A DNA stretch of 64,000 nt. Origin: Scenedesmus sp. ARA3. Lineage: Eukaryota > Chlorophyta > Chlorophyceae > Sphaeropleales > Scenedesmaceae. Made by a program: the position numbers and the translations under genes. This document shows positions 10,321 to 21,474 of this stretch, one piece after another (position 1 is the first letter of the stretch; the number at the start of each line of letters is the position of its first letter). The stretch spans positions 18,143-82,142 of the forward strand of contig RWJK01000928.1 in assembly GCA_004335835.1 (NCBI GenBank), in the 5' to 3' direction. Under the pieces are notes generated by a model. The model saw only the letters and a program-made list of their open reading frames with translations. It ran no database searches and had not been told where the DNA came from.

Positions 10321-12470
10321 GCTCAGCAAAGATGTAGGCGGGCGCGGCGCCCCAACCGCAGCCAAACACAATGGCAGGGCCTGCACATGCAGCAGCAGCA
10401 TGTTGTGGCAGCCATGCAGGGTTGAGTCGAGGTGACGCAGTGTAGGGGCCTCACAATGCGCATTCCACCGCGCCGGCAAGCAGCAAGGTCAAATATTGGT
10501 GCTGCATGTCCTCACCAGCTGCTGCACTTGGTCCAGCGGTGTGCAGCGGTCTTCTAAACTCACCGAGGAAGCGAGCAGGGTTGAGTGCAGCGCCAGTGAA
10601 GCCTCCACCGGTCAGCGCAGCAGCCCACACGGCCTGCAACAGGCACAGCAGAAACACAGCAGCGTCGCAAGAGCAGAAACAGGAACGTTACATCATGTTT
10701 GGCACTTCTCTGCTGTTTTTGCACGAAGCTGCACTTGAACGTGCGTATACATGCCAAGTTGTGCCTAGTTGTAGCGTACTCATCTGGCAGACAGCTGTGA
10801 CAGGACGTCTGCAACCATCTTGCTGCATGCTCCTGCACAGTTTTTTCTCACCAGGCCGATGGTGAGTGGCCCCATGGCCCCAAAGTCAGGCCGGCCGACA
10901 GCTACGCTGTGGCCTACACCGGGTGGTGATCCTGCTCTGATACATCATTGGTCAAACACTCCGCTCAAACGATCACACGCAGCAAGCACTTGTCAGAAGC
11001 TTTTGCACCCACCAGGCCAATGGCGAGTGGTCTCATCACGCCCATCATCCTACAACAGGCATCACTAGCCTACTTGCTCGCAATTGATTGTACTCCTCTG
11101 TCACAGCTGTTGCACCCACCAGGCCGATGGTGAGTGGCCCCATGACCCCAAAGTCAGGCTGGCCCACAGCCACGCTGTAGATGATTGTAACTGGGCACAT
11201 CATTTGCCGACCACTTTGCTCAAACGCTTGCATGCCAAATGCATATCCTCTGTCCAGGATATGCACCCACCAGGCCAATGGCGAGTGGTCCCATGACCCC
11301 GAAGTCAGGCTGGCCCACAGCCACGCTGTAGATGGTGACCACCAGGAGGAAGGTCATGATGGCCTCCCAGCCAAAAGCCTGGCCCAGGCTGATGCCCTGT
11401 GACAATATAACAACATTATAACATAATAACAGTGTTATGATACACATTTGTGCAAAAATTTGCGCATGGCAAACGGGATTCGACATGGCGGTGCCAGCTG
11501 CAATGCCCAGCATGGTGAGTTTGGCCATTGTTCAGCCTTGCTATGACATAATATGTTGCGATATGTAGTGCAGCACAGCACTAGCGTACACTGTGTACAC
11601 ATCCCAAAAGGGCTGCATGCTGTTGGAAGGCATTGGCAGCGGCCACTGGCATGGTCAGGGGTTCAGCTTACATTGGGTGCAAAGCAGCCGACATCATGCG
11701 CCTTGGGGATCAGCAATATCTGCAGCAGCAGCGGCAGCAGCAGCAGCAGCGACGGCGGCGGCGGCAGCAGCAGCACGTGTGTCACTGTGGCACAAATCCG
11801 CTCCACTTCAACAGGCCTGCAAAGCTGCCACAGTGTTGTACTGTGCAAAGCACAAGCTGGACCGTGAAACAGCAGCAGCATGCCTGTCACATGCTGCTGC
11901 ACACTCACGTGCATGCCGGCCGCCAGCACACAGCCGGCTGTTTGTGCCACGATGTAGGCCAAGCCCCTGGCCACTGAAGTGTGGCCGGTGACCAAAGTGG
12001 CGACAGTCACTGCGCGGCAGCAGCAGCAGCAGCAACAATGCACAACAGAGACACCGAGAGGCGGTTACAACATGTTCTGCGTGCAGTTGTAGCTGCAGGT
12101 ACGCGTGCATTGCAGGTGCTGCAGTTTCCTGCAAACAGCTTAGGGGCGACACATGCCTTAGGCCGCTTTATGGCTGAGCCAACTCTCCCAACCTGCTGCA
12201 ATGATACACACGCATTCAAATTTTGAATTCGGTTTCGACAAGACTGTGCAGCTGGTATTGCATCCCACCTGCTGGGTTGAGGTGTCCGCCAGAGACATTG
12301 GCTGCAACATACACCAGCACCGCCAGAGCAATGCCATTTGCAGCTGCGGCTGAGGAGCCAGGAGCAGCTCCGCCGATGAACGCAAACAGGAAGCTGCAGA
12401 CGAACTCTGCTGCGATTGCAGCATAGAGCCTGGTGGTGGTGCCTTCCTCAGTGTGCAGTAAACCAGGCAT
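10250..12470 (-). CDS. Aquaporin / major intrinsic protein, 225 aa
   Basis: A membrane channel for water or small neutral solutes. Six phase-checked exons (12269-12470, 11909-12009, 11672-11719, 11271-11396, 10564-10633, 10250-10380) give 226 codons including the stop. Both pore motifs are present: GGHLNPAVT (NPA at residues 65-67) and GAALNPAR (NPA at 177-179 with the selectivity-filter Arg at 180). Helix 1 starts at AAIAAEFVCSFLFAF, helix 4 is GWEAIMTFLLVVTIYSVAV, and helix 6 has the FAELLGGVAGAVI pattern. At 225 residues it is compact for the family and lacks a long N-terminus, resembling TIP or AqpZ types. The start at 12470 (MPGLL) follows a good acceptor at about 12480, so a 5' UTR intron is possible; an in-frame ATG at 12521 is the alternative. 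The stop TGA overlaps a sequence that looks like a splice donor. The second half of exon 4 and the end of exon 6 are duplicated nearby. Confidence 0.92.
10849..11183. repeat. Intronic relic copies of aquaporin exon 4
   Basis: Intron 4 contains three extra copies of the 3' half of exon 4: 11112-11183 (near-complete, with a retained TACAG acceptor-like end), 11005-11046 (partial) and 10849-10910 (near-complete, followed by a GTGAGA donor). Each encodes a variant of VAVGQPDFGVMGPLTIGL. The spacing is about 105-158 bp, and similar flanking words (CTCAAACG) show that larger units were duplicated. The phase at the cryptic acceptors (2) does not match exon 4's exit phase (0), so inclusion as a cassette would break the frame. 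Confidence 0.85.
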
Positions 12471-13008
12471 GCTTTCGTTGTCCTGTACAAGACCGCAGTT
12501 GGAATAGCAGTGCAAGAACAACTAATCAGTTTTTCCCGTGTCACGATTGACGTGATTGCATCACGACAAGAGCGGCAGCGCTGAGCACACGACAAGGCTT
12601 ACCTGTCAGCTGACTGGAGGGTGATCCAGGAGCCACGTGTAGACAACCGACGTCAAGAAATGCAAACTGTTGCAAAACCACCTTGTGTTTTGCAGTCAAA
12701 CTGGTAGCGGCACACGCCTGCGGACTGCTGCAAATCCGAAGTTCCATCCGTTACACAACTGGGGTTTGGGCTTAGCTGGCCAACCATCCTGAGTTGCTAG
12801 ATCAGCAGTAGCAATCGTGGCAGCTGTATATGGCTCTGCAATTTTCTTTATGCGCAGCGCGAGTGTCCACCGACAGCAACTGCCCGACACCAGTTTGGAC
12901 ACCCAGGAACAGCACAGCCACCTCCATGCATCATTGTAGGAGGTTTGTATACATTCATCGTCTTCAATTCAATCCACTTGTGCTTTTTTAGCTGCGAGTG
13001 CATTTGAT
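12471..13008. promoter_or_regulatory. Divergent promoter region, aquaporin / F-box-LRR gene
   Basis: This 0.54 kb lies between two divergent start codons. It must contain both 5' UTRs and promoters, possibly with an aquaporin 5' UTR intron ending near 12480. No specific element could be identified. Confidence 0.4.
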
Positions 13009-13575
13009 ATGGCAGCTGAAGGTCTGCATGGTGCTCCACAGCACATACTGCAGCAGCAACTGCCGCATGGAGTGCTGGAGTGCTTGTGCAGCAGCGCAAC
13101 GCCAAGGCAGCGTGCAGCACTCTCAGCAGTATGCAAGGAGTGGAGGGAAGTCGTGCTGCTGAGCACTACCAGCCTCTCAGGTGCGTTACAGGCACCAATG
13201 CAGATGGTCTTGAAATGAGCCATCAAGTCAGCGCTGTTGTTAGCTGCTGTGCATTGGGTGGGCTCAGCAAGTGCAGCATGTACAGGCAGGCGCAGCACAG
13301 TGTGCGTGCCCAAAAACGCACACTGTGATGTCCCGAATGTGGTGGGCGCGTCAGCTGTATTGCTGCCCTGCCTGCATCCATCCACATGCAATCCCGATCA
13401 TTATGAATTCAACAGCAGCAGCTGCAGCAGCCGGGCCTGCAGCATGGCCTGCGCTTACCGTCGCCAGCACACCACGCATGCAGCCGCACCAAACGCCCTG
13501 CTGTCACGGCTGCTCATGTTGTATCACCTCCCCTGTGTTGGTAGCCTGAATGCATGCTGTGTGCGTCACAACCAC

Positions 13576-13614
<39 letters not shown>

Positions 13615-13932
13615 ATCGCCCCTGCTCCTGCTCTGCACGTCACACATGTCTGCAGTCAACCTCAAGTCAGATGCAGGAGCAGACTCCATCTCGCACTGGC
13701 TGCAGCAGCACGCATGTCAGCTGCAGGAGCTGTCTCTCTCCACAGTGGGGCTCTACAGTAGACACATCCACCCTCCCACCCGGCTGCGGCTGTTTCAGGC
13801 CCTGCATGCTGCTGCAGGCAGCACAGCAGCAGAACATCTAGGGGAGGCTGCAGCAGGCTGGGGTGGTCGTGGTGCTGCTGCTGCAGATGCTGAGGGCAGC
13901 TCAGATGAGGAAGAGCCAGACACAAAGCTGCT

Positions 13933-13969
<37 letters not shown>

Positions 13970-15253
13970 GAGGAGCAGCAGGCATCAGCGGCTCAGGGCC
14001 CCAGCAACCAGCACGGACAGCAAGCAGCAGCAGCAGCAGCAGGCGCTGGCGATCCTGCAAGCACTGCTGCAGCAGCCGCACCAACGCAGCAGCAGCCGCC
14101 GCCGCCGCCGCCGCAGGTGAAGCCGTTGCGCCTGACACACCTAGCGGTCAGTGCGCGGCTGGCGATACCAGACTGCGCTGCTATCGCCAGCCTGCCTGCC
14201 CCTCAGCTGGCCAGCCTGGCTCTGCTGGGGTCCCGCACCCGGCGGCTAGGGTTTGATGGTGTGGGCAGCTTGGCGCAGCTGCACCAACTGACGAGCCTGA
14301 AGGTGGGTGCGTAGGTCTGCTGTTGCATACGGCAAGCGTGGAGTTGTGACCATCTATGGTTTTGGTGGAGCAGCAGAGATAGTAGGCCTGGTGCGCTGTG
14401 GTGGTGTTCAGCCAGCAGCTGTTGTGCTGTATGTGCTGCAGTTTCTGGATGATATCGTGATGACTGCAGTCAACAAAGCCGCCCTGCCCTATCCTGCTGC
14501 ATGACTGTGTTATGTATTTGATTCTTTTCTGTCCTGGGTTGCGCAGGTGGAGCGGCTAGGCATCGGCGATGACGCCGCAGTGATGCTCGCGCGCAGCCTG
14601 ACGCAGCTGCTGCAGCTGTCGCTGTCGGGCAACAACATCGGGCCCGCGGGTGCTGCAGGCATTGCGCGGCACCTCACACGCCTGCAGCAGCTTGATGTGT
14701 CAGTCAACAGGTGGGTTCTATCATTTGATTGCCACGCTGCTGCCTACTGCAGAATAGTAACCTGTACCCGCCAGCTTTTAGGCTGTTGCTGACCCTTCTG
14801 TGGAGAGATTTTTGTGTAACCTCTGTCAGTGTGTTGAGCAGGTCTTCAGCAGGAGCGCCGTGGACTGCTTGCAAGAGCATGTGTTACTGAAAACTTGTGT
14901 CATTCACAACAATCTGCTGCTTGCAGGATCAAGGACGCAGGCCTGGCCAGCTTATGCAGCTCCCTGCACCGCCTGGACACCCTCAACCTCTCCGGCAACA
15001 TCAAGTTTGCGCCAGCCACACTGCAGCAGCTGCAGTCCTTGACCAGCCTCACCTCGTTACATGCAAGCAGCACAGGGCTGTGCAACCAAGGGCTGGCAGC
15101 GCTTGCACACAGCTTGCAGGCTGCGCCACTGCGTGTGCTAGATGCTGCTGGCAACAAAATAAGCAAGGTGGATGCGGTCACTGCTCTGTCTGGGCTGACA
15201 AGCTTGACACTCAGCAGGAACCCGCTGCAGCTGGCTTGCAGCAAGGTGAGGTG

Positions 15254-15285
<32 letters not shown>

Positions 15286-16871
15286 GGCGGCGGCGGCACA
15301 GGGTTGCGCATTCTGCGTGTGGGAGGGCGCCGGGCGGCTGCAGTAGTGCAGGAGCAGCGTGATGCATGATTCTGCATGCCAAGCTGCAGTGCGTGCACAA
15401 GACTTTGGGGCCCGTAGTTTGATATGATGCTGTTGGGGTGGTGCAGCAGTAGCATATGTCTGACATGCACTCAGCAGCCACACATCGTACTGGCTTTGCT
15501 CCGTTGCACTTCTTGGTCTCAACACATCTGCCACACCTTTCTGCTGCTGACTTGACTGTAGGTGCTAGCATCAAGCCTGCCCCAGCTACAGGAGCTGGCC
15601 CTGTTCAATGCATACAATAAATGCACATTCATGCACCTTCAAGCGGTGCTGGACCAAGAGACCCTCACAGACGCATCTGCCACACCTTTCTGCTGCTGAC
15701 TTGACTGCAGGTGCTGGCATCAAGCCTGCCGCAGCTACAGGAGCTGGTCCTGTTTGACGCTCTGTCAGCCAAGGCAGTAGGCGCGCTGTCAGGCCTCGCC
15801 TCCAGCCTCACCTGCCTCACTTTGGGCTGTGACCCGGGCACAACAGCAGACGATGCCTCAAACCTCCCGCTGTCGAAAACACGCACGTGTTCGGCGCTCT
15901 TCAGCGCATTTGCAGAGGCAGGGAACCTGCAGGTGCTGTCTGTGCCGTGTGCAGGGCTGGGTGATGCGCAGGCAAAAATGCTGGCTCGCTTCGGGCCGGG
16001 TGCAAAGGGCGGTGTAACTGTTATAACAGCCCGCACGTCACTGGTGGCGCTGAACCTGGGGTATAACTCCATCAGTGCCGAGGGTTTGGGGTTTTTGAAG
16101 GAGCTGCCGCAGCTGGTGCGGTTGGAGCTGCGCTCCATGCGGCCGGAGCTTACAGATGCTGCTGCAAAGGCGCTGGTGCGTTGCAGCAGGTGCGTGCGTG
16201 GGGAAAACGTGTATTGTTTGAACAGATGCACTGTCTGTCCCGAGCTTGCATTCAACTCTTGTTGACACAGGTCGCATGCGATGCCAATGCGGCTCCAGCC
16301 AGCCAGCAGCAAGCGTTGAACATGGGACATGCAAGTCGTGTGCAGCATGCTCCTGGCTTCGGGGTTGCTGCCAGCATTACATCAATGTGCAGTGCAAGCA
16401 TGAGCATCGGAAGGCAGATATAACTCAGCCGGCGTGACCAACTGCAACAGGGTAACCGTGCAGCAGCATGCAGCCGCCCCTGTTGCAATTTAAGCCCTCA
16501 GGCGATCCATGCCCTCAGGCAATTCATGCCCTCAGGCAAACCATGCCCTCAGGCAACCGTACAGCCCCGCTGCACGCAGTGCTTGTCCTCATCCATCTAT
16601 CCTTCGCTTTGCTGCGCATTCTCCGTATTAAAGCACCTCTGCTTGTATTTCTTCCTGTTGCAGGCTGGAGCTGCTAGACCTGGCTTTCAACGACTTCAGC
16701 AGCGAAGGAGTCACCCAGCTGGGTACCTCAGGCCAGCTGGCGCGGCTGCGCCACCTCAACCTGCGCAGCAACGTGCAGGTCGAAAAGAGCTCGGTCATCG
16801 CAGCAGCAGCGGGCCTGAGCGCCCTCACTTATCTAAACCTCTTGGAGCTTAGCGACGTGAGTGCACGCCCC

Positions 16872-16902
<31 letters not shown>

Positions 16903-17117
16903 GTGGCGGTGCTGGGGCTGGGGGTGCCAGAGCTGGAGCAAGAGGAGGTACAGCAGCGGCTGCTGCCGGGGCAGGCGCTGCAGGTGGGGGTGCGGCGCTG
17001 CTGCATGCAGACGTGTGGGCGGCGCTGCCGAATCTGCAGGAGCTGGTGGTGGGCACGTACGGCCAGGGAGGCAGCGCGTTCAGGAGCGGCCGGCTGGTGA
17101 TCAGCTGCGGCAGCTGA
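13009..17117 (+). CDS. F-box-like leucine-rich-repeat (RNI-type) protein
   Basis: The N-terminus resembles an F-box: LPHGVLECLCSSATPRQRAAL, then AVCKEWREVV. Behind it come many leucine-rich repeats such as LQLSLSGNNIGPAG, LDTLNLSGN, LVALNLGYNSISAEG and LELLDLAFNDFSSEG. This suggests a substrate adaptor of an SCF-type ubiquitin ligase, which is inference. Phase-checked exons are 13009-13180, 13656-14302, 14547-14710, 14927-15245, 15711-16189 and 16664-16856. From 16857 the same frame runs through an Ala/Gly-rich CAG run to WAALPNLQELVV and TGA at 17115-17117; a small intron after 16856 is possible. Exon 2 holds Gln, Ala and Pro runs. Two TGTAA motifs follow at about 17705-17717. The repeats are sound; the F-box assignment is weaker. 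Confidence 0.8.
15524..15759 (+). repeat. 149-bp tandem duplication with a decayed copy of LRR exon 5
   Basis: The acceptor region and first ~50 bases of exon 5 (15711 onward) are present twice with a period of 149 bp. The upstream copy (15524-15610) retains the polypyrimidine stretch, a TAG acceptor and the LASSLPQLQELALF reading, but then diverges and hits TGA in frame, so it cannot replace the real exon. Confidence 0.85.
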
Positions 17118-17203
17118 GGCACTAGTTTCGGCATGACAGGCGCAGTGCTGTGCTGGCAGCTGAGGCACTAGTTGCAGCATGACAGGCGCAGTGCTGCGCT
17201 GGC
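17111..17203 (+). repeat. 46-bp tandem duplication spanning the LRR-gene stop codon
   Basis: Two near-identical 46-bp units start at 17111 and 17157, both beginning CAGCTGAGGCACTAG. The first contains the TGA stop of the LRR gene; the second lies in its 3' UTR. Confidence 0.8.
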
Positions 17204-18059
17204 AGCTGCCGGGTGTATTGCAGCGGCAACAAGCCAATGCCTTGTGGGGTTGGACTTGGTGGTTGCCATTGGGGCACGGGGCCGATGGCGTTGATGCTAG
17301 ATGGGTAACACTGCTACTTCACATGATGATGTCATGCCGCTATCAATGCTGATCAGCATAGCATGGGGGGAGCCGTGAAGTTAAACCTTCTACATGGAAG
17401 CAGCGGCGCCGGACTGCAGCAACCTGCATGGTTCATTGAGTCACTAGTTGTTACTTGTGGCCGCAGCGGCTGCGCCACTGGTTGATGAGATAAAGAGAAG
17501 GGCTTGTGCTTGCAACTGTCGCTGCTGAAACCACAACACTGGCAGGCACTGGCAGTATGTTACAACCCTCGGCACTTTAGGCTCGCCAATTTCACTGTGA
17601 ACACCTGAAAAGTTGTAGCTGCAGCCTGACAGCATATGGTACATGCAAAGACACTGGAATAAGCCGGATTCAATCCGGCTAGTAGCCGGGGATGCTGTAG
17701 AACTTGTAACTTGTAACAAGGACACTGGAATGCTTGCAAGCACAATGGCGCAGAGCTCCCTCCTCCTGCTCCTCCCCCTCCTCCTTTCAATCTTGCCTTG
17801 ATGATGCAACGACACAATATCAGAGTTCCTCAAGCACACTGTTGCAGTGCCAAGTGTGAAGCTGAAACCCCAGCGCCCTGAAACACCTCATGGTACCCAA
17901 CAATCCAGTGTACACACCAGCTCCAATAGCCGCAGTTGCTGCACGGAAGCCTCCAACCACCAGCATCTGCACGACACCCCATATAAAGGAAGTCGCCGGT
18001 TGCATTCATGACAAGCACACGCACAATGCAACATAATGCGTGCTTTACTTTAGAAGAGA
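17204..18059. other. 3' flank of LRR gene, no gene seen
   Basis: This probably holds the 3' UTR (TGTAA at about 17705 and 17713). A minus-strand open stretch at 17820-18005 starts MQPATSFIWGVVQMLVV and is hydrophobic, but it has no supporting exon structure, so it is not called. Confidence 0.4.
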
Positions 18060-18610
18060 TGCAACCCAGATGCCAATTTCGAAGAAAGCCACATACAACT
18101 GACCATGTGAGATAGACAGATAGAGGGGTTACACGGTGTGTTCCAACTGACCATGTGAGAACACTGGGCCGGGCAGGTACATGCCTGCTGCCTTAACCTT
18201 TTAAGTGTCTGCGCCTGTGCCTTGTTGATTGTCATGGCATTGCCAATGCGCTGCAGGAATTGACGCCGACACATATGCATGTCGGAAGACATAGCCTGTG
18301 CATCAGAGGGCTGCAGGATGAGCCGTGGCAGCCACTGCAATTGGCCTTTTGCAGGGCCTGTGGCTACATTCGCCTGGGTGAAGTTGTTGACCAGAAGTTG
18401 ACCATGAGGTGCTTTACCAGAAGGTGACCATGAAGTTGACCATGCGGGGCTTGACCATCAAGCGTGTGCGCTTCGCCAGTCCGGCAGACACGTTGCGCAG
18501 AAGAATGACAGGACACCCAAATTGCAAGCTCAGCTTGGGCAGCACCACGCCAGACATGCGCAGAGTGTTGAGGAACTCTGGTGGGTACAAATGAGATTGC
18601 TGCTCACCGC
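18060..18610 (-). mobile_element. Helitron-type PIF1 helicase relic (C-terminal fragment, frameshifted)
   Basis: Broken pieces of the C-terminal half of a PIF1-like DNA helicase are readable on the minus strand: FLNTLRMSGVVLPKLSL then FGCPVILLRNVSAGL (18585-18470); VATGPAKGQ then WLPRLILQPSD (about 18370-18300); RRQFLQRIGNAMTINKAQAQTL (18275-18210); YLPGPVFSHGQL (about 18185-18150); and a second SHGQLYVA at about 18105. The wording FSHGQLYVA is characteristic of Helitron helicases rather than cellular PIF1. At least two frame changes and internal insertions interrupt it, including a 48-49-bp duplication around the SHGQL segment. The N-terminal ATPase motifs and the Rep/HUH nuclease are absent, so this is a dead fragment. 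No Helitron ends (TC...CTRR hairpin) were located. Confidence 0.75.
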
Positions 18611-19520
18611 ACCGTTGAGTTAGCACTGCCAGTCAAAGCGACAAGCAGCAGCACCACCACCACCAACACCACCACACAGTGCATGCGCTCCAGCTCTGCT
18701 GTACTTGCAGAAGAACGATCAGATGCAGGTGAATGCATAGCTGCGCATTTACTTATGCTACACCTCAGTGTGCATGCTTGGGCTAACACGTACAGCATAC
18801 AGCCGCCAACTGCTGCGCATGAAGCCCCAGATGGCTGCAATTGATGACCAGCAGCAACCTGCAAGATTCCTAAGCCCCACAGCCCCAGAAAGACAAGCAA
18901 CACAACAAAGCGACAAATGACAGCAATTAACATCAGCTACACTAGGCATGCCAGTACACCCCAGCAGACACAAGACACCAGCCCAGCAATCCGCACATCA
19001 GAGCATCGAGGCGTATCAGTCAGTATGCTGCTTGCCTGTGTAGTTGGCAAGCAACCGCTGCATCATCTTCACGTCTGCCTCATGCTCAGCACATGCGCCT
19101 GCAATCAAGCGACAAGCGGCAGGTGCAGGCCTTCATTAGCGTGGCAGTTGGATCAAGGTGACCCCGTAACACTACCGACGAGTTTGGCAGTGCACGTTGG
19201 TTGCGGCATGCACTGCAGTTGCTCCAGGAGAAACTCAGGAGGACTCACACAAGCAAGCATGCACGCGCCAGCACGCTTACGCATGTGCATGTGGGTGTGC
19301 ACGTGGGCTGCATCCGTTGACCAGAAGAACAATCAGCGGCACCGCACACAAGCAACTTGCGCTGAACGCCGCGTGGTGTGTGTTGTTGGCAAGACGAGTC
19401 GAAGGCCACTCACCGTTTGGGGCAGCCCTGCGGACCTTTCTCAGTGCACCCGGATTGTTGCCGCACCATCTGTGCAGGGCGCCTGGGTAGGCCGCATGAG
19501 ACAGGCGATTGTCTGCAGCC
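18611..19520. other. Interval without a supported gene
   Basis: No coherent exon set was found. On the minus strand 19406-19515 reads RLSHAAYPGALHRWCGNN and then LRKVRRAAPN before a GTGAGT donor, and may be a further exon of the unknown gene to the right; its phase could not be confirmed. Confidence 0.3.
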
Positions 19521-19525
19521 TCTGC

Positions 19526-19591
19526 GAGTCACACACATGTGATGCATGAGTCACACACATGTGATGCATGAGTCACACACATGTGATGCAT
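19526..19591. repeat. 22-bp minisatellite, array 1 (3 copies)
   Basis: Three perfect copies of a 22-bp unit (GAGTCACACACATGTGATGCAT) run head to tail. A related three-copy array lies 319 bp further on. Both sit next to sequence resembling minus-strand 3' splice sites. Confidence 0.9.
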
Positions 19592-19684
19592 GAAGGCAGG
19601 GTGCAGCTGTCACAGGTGCCCATCCGCCCAGGTGGTGCCACCTTGTTGACATTGCTGCTGCCCTGTAAATCTTCTTTGCGCTAC

Positions 19685-21279
19685 AGGTATGTCTGTCGCA
19701 AGAACCCGTGCTTCTGGACTGCTGTGCGTGCATGCTCAGCCCACTCGGAGCGCCAGGAGCCCTAGGGCGGGGGGCTTCTGGACCAGCATGGCTTGAAGGT
19801 GCGCAGTTATGCCTTGACCATGCTTAGAATCGTCCTATTTGCAGGAGTCATACAGATGTGATGCATGAGTCACACATATGTGATGCATGAGTCACACACA
19901 CGTCATGCATCAAGGCAGCGCGGGTGGCACGGGACAGGCGGTTTGACCCGCATGACGTTCAACCAACCCACAAGCATGCAGAGGCAAGCTGACCGAGCAT
20001 GCTGTCCACACGGCAGCCTCACAGAGCTGCAACGCTTCAGAACCACCACAGCTGCACATTAACACTGCCACATATCGCGCCACACCTTGGCCCGGCTGTA
20101 GCTGGCGCCCCAGATGTGCATCTGCAACTGCCTCGGGCACTGCCGCAGAAGCCGCAGCCGGGACAGCGTCTGCACATGCACAGAAAACACGTGCAGTTGA
20201 GAAGCTACCGCATGCAACACTGGCAGGCAGCGCTGGCCTGGCGCGCCCATTATCGCATAGCTGTTTCTCTGAAATGTGATGCTGCAAGGACGACAATCAG
20301 GGCCATGACGAATGCAGCAGCACGGACGAACAGCACGCAGCAAGTGACACATCTAGCTCATGTGATGCATCAGGGGGAGTGCACAGCCTGCTGCTTCACG
20401 TAGTCCAACACACTGCAACAAGCAATGCTGGTTGCCGAGGCCGTAGCTGTGGTGCACCGGGCAAACACTGCAGCTTGGCATGCTCAGCTCCGCTGACACC
20501 ACATGCACTCACTAGCCGATGCTGCTGTTCCTGCTCCTGCTGCTGTGAGCGATGCTGCTGCTATGGGGTCTCCTGCTGTTGTGGGGAGGAGCGAAGCATT
20601 CGCGCGGGAGACATGAGGAGTGTGTGCAGCGACCTGTCCGCACACAGTCAAACACAACACATTGTCGTAGCATAAAGGAGAATGGTGCCAAAGGCCTGCT
20701 TGTGTTTTGCTACTCCTGACTGTTGACCATTATCAACATGCTTCAGTCACTAACAAATGCATAGCGCTGTTAAGCAGGGTACTGCTTGGCAGGCACGCGC
20801 AACAATTCCTGCTGCTGTGGTACAGCAATGGTCCACCAAGGAGTGGTGGAGTATGGCAATTTGCACAGGAGTTGCTGCCAGGCAGAACAGGGCAACAGTA
20901 GCCTAGTGGGTGATGCAATCCATCAACAATGCTGTGTGCATGCAGCATTCCGGGGTGCCGGGAGAAAACAAAGCACGTCTTGTTTCTTTGCTGGCAATGT
21001 GCTTGGCAAGTGCAGAGTGAAGTAGAAGCCACACCACACAAGCACCTGAGTAGACTGTTTCTGTCGCCACCTGGAGGAGCAAGGCCACCCCAACAGGCAT
21101 GCCTGCGGCCATCAGCGCCTCCAATGACGCCTCGCGGACCGCCTGCGTGCTCGCAAGCCCATTCTCAAGCAGCACGTCTTTGTACTCGGACACCATTGAC
21201 ACCTCGCCTGGTGAGAGCCGGTCGTGGCAGTGCTGCATGAGTGCGGCCAGAGCATGCTCAGCCGTGCTGGCTTGGAGAC
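19685..21279 (-). CDS. Multi-exon gene of unknown function with SAM-like segment (incomplete model)
   Basis: Four minus-strand exons fit together in phase: 21071-21279, 20513-20633, 19994-20169 and 19685-19761. The first encodes a helical segment (EVSMVSEYKDVLLENGL, then ASLEALMAAGMPVGVALLLQ) whose spacing resembles a SAM domain, a protein- or RNA-interaction module. The second and the start of the third are Ala-rich linker; the third continues ADAHLGRQLQPGQGVARYVA and then LMCSCGGSEALQLC; the fourth reads SWRSEWAEHARTAVQKHGF. Neither the start codon (upstream of 21280) nor the last exon could be fixed, and the product is not recognised. The call rests on splice sites plus phase agreement. 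A degraded gene is possible, given the repeats and helicase relic next door. Confidence 0.45.
19845..19910. repeat. 22-bp minisatellite, array 2 (3 diverged copies)
   Basis: Three copies of the same 22-bp unit as at 19526-19591, each with one to three differences. An isolated half-unit (CATGTGATGCATCAGGG) occurs near 20358. Confidence 0.85.
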
Positions 21280-21434
21280 CTGCGCAGCACCAAGCAAAGC
21301 TGCGGTGCGTGAAGCAGGCAAGCTGGCCAAGGGCGACTAGCATGCAGGGCCGACTTATGGCGGTGTTCAATTATGATGCTTACAAGCGCAGCTGCATGCA
21401 GATGTCAATGCCTGCCCCGCAATGCTGCTGCTGC

Positions 21435-21474
<40 letters not shown>

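Noticed and set aside
11461..11530. Extra aquaporin exon reading LTMLGIAAGTAMSNP
   Set aside because: Exons 3 and 4 join directly in phase with a normal aquaporin reading, and the segment lacks a good donor.
17820..18005. Short hydrophobic minus-strand protein
   Set aside because: A single 61-codon frame without neighbours or similarity; chance is likely.
19526..19910. CRISPR-like array
   Set aside because: The repeats are contiguous without spacers, only three copies each, in intron-containing eukaryotic DNA.
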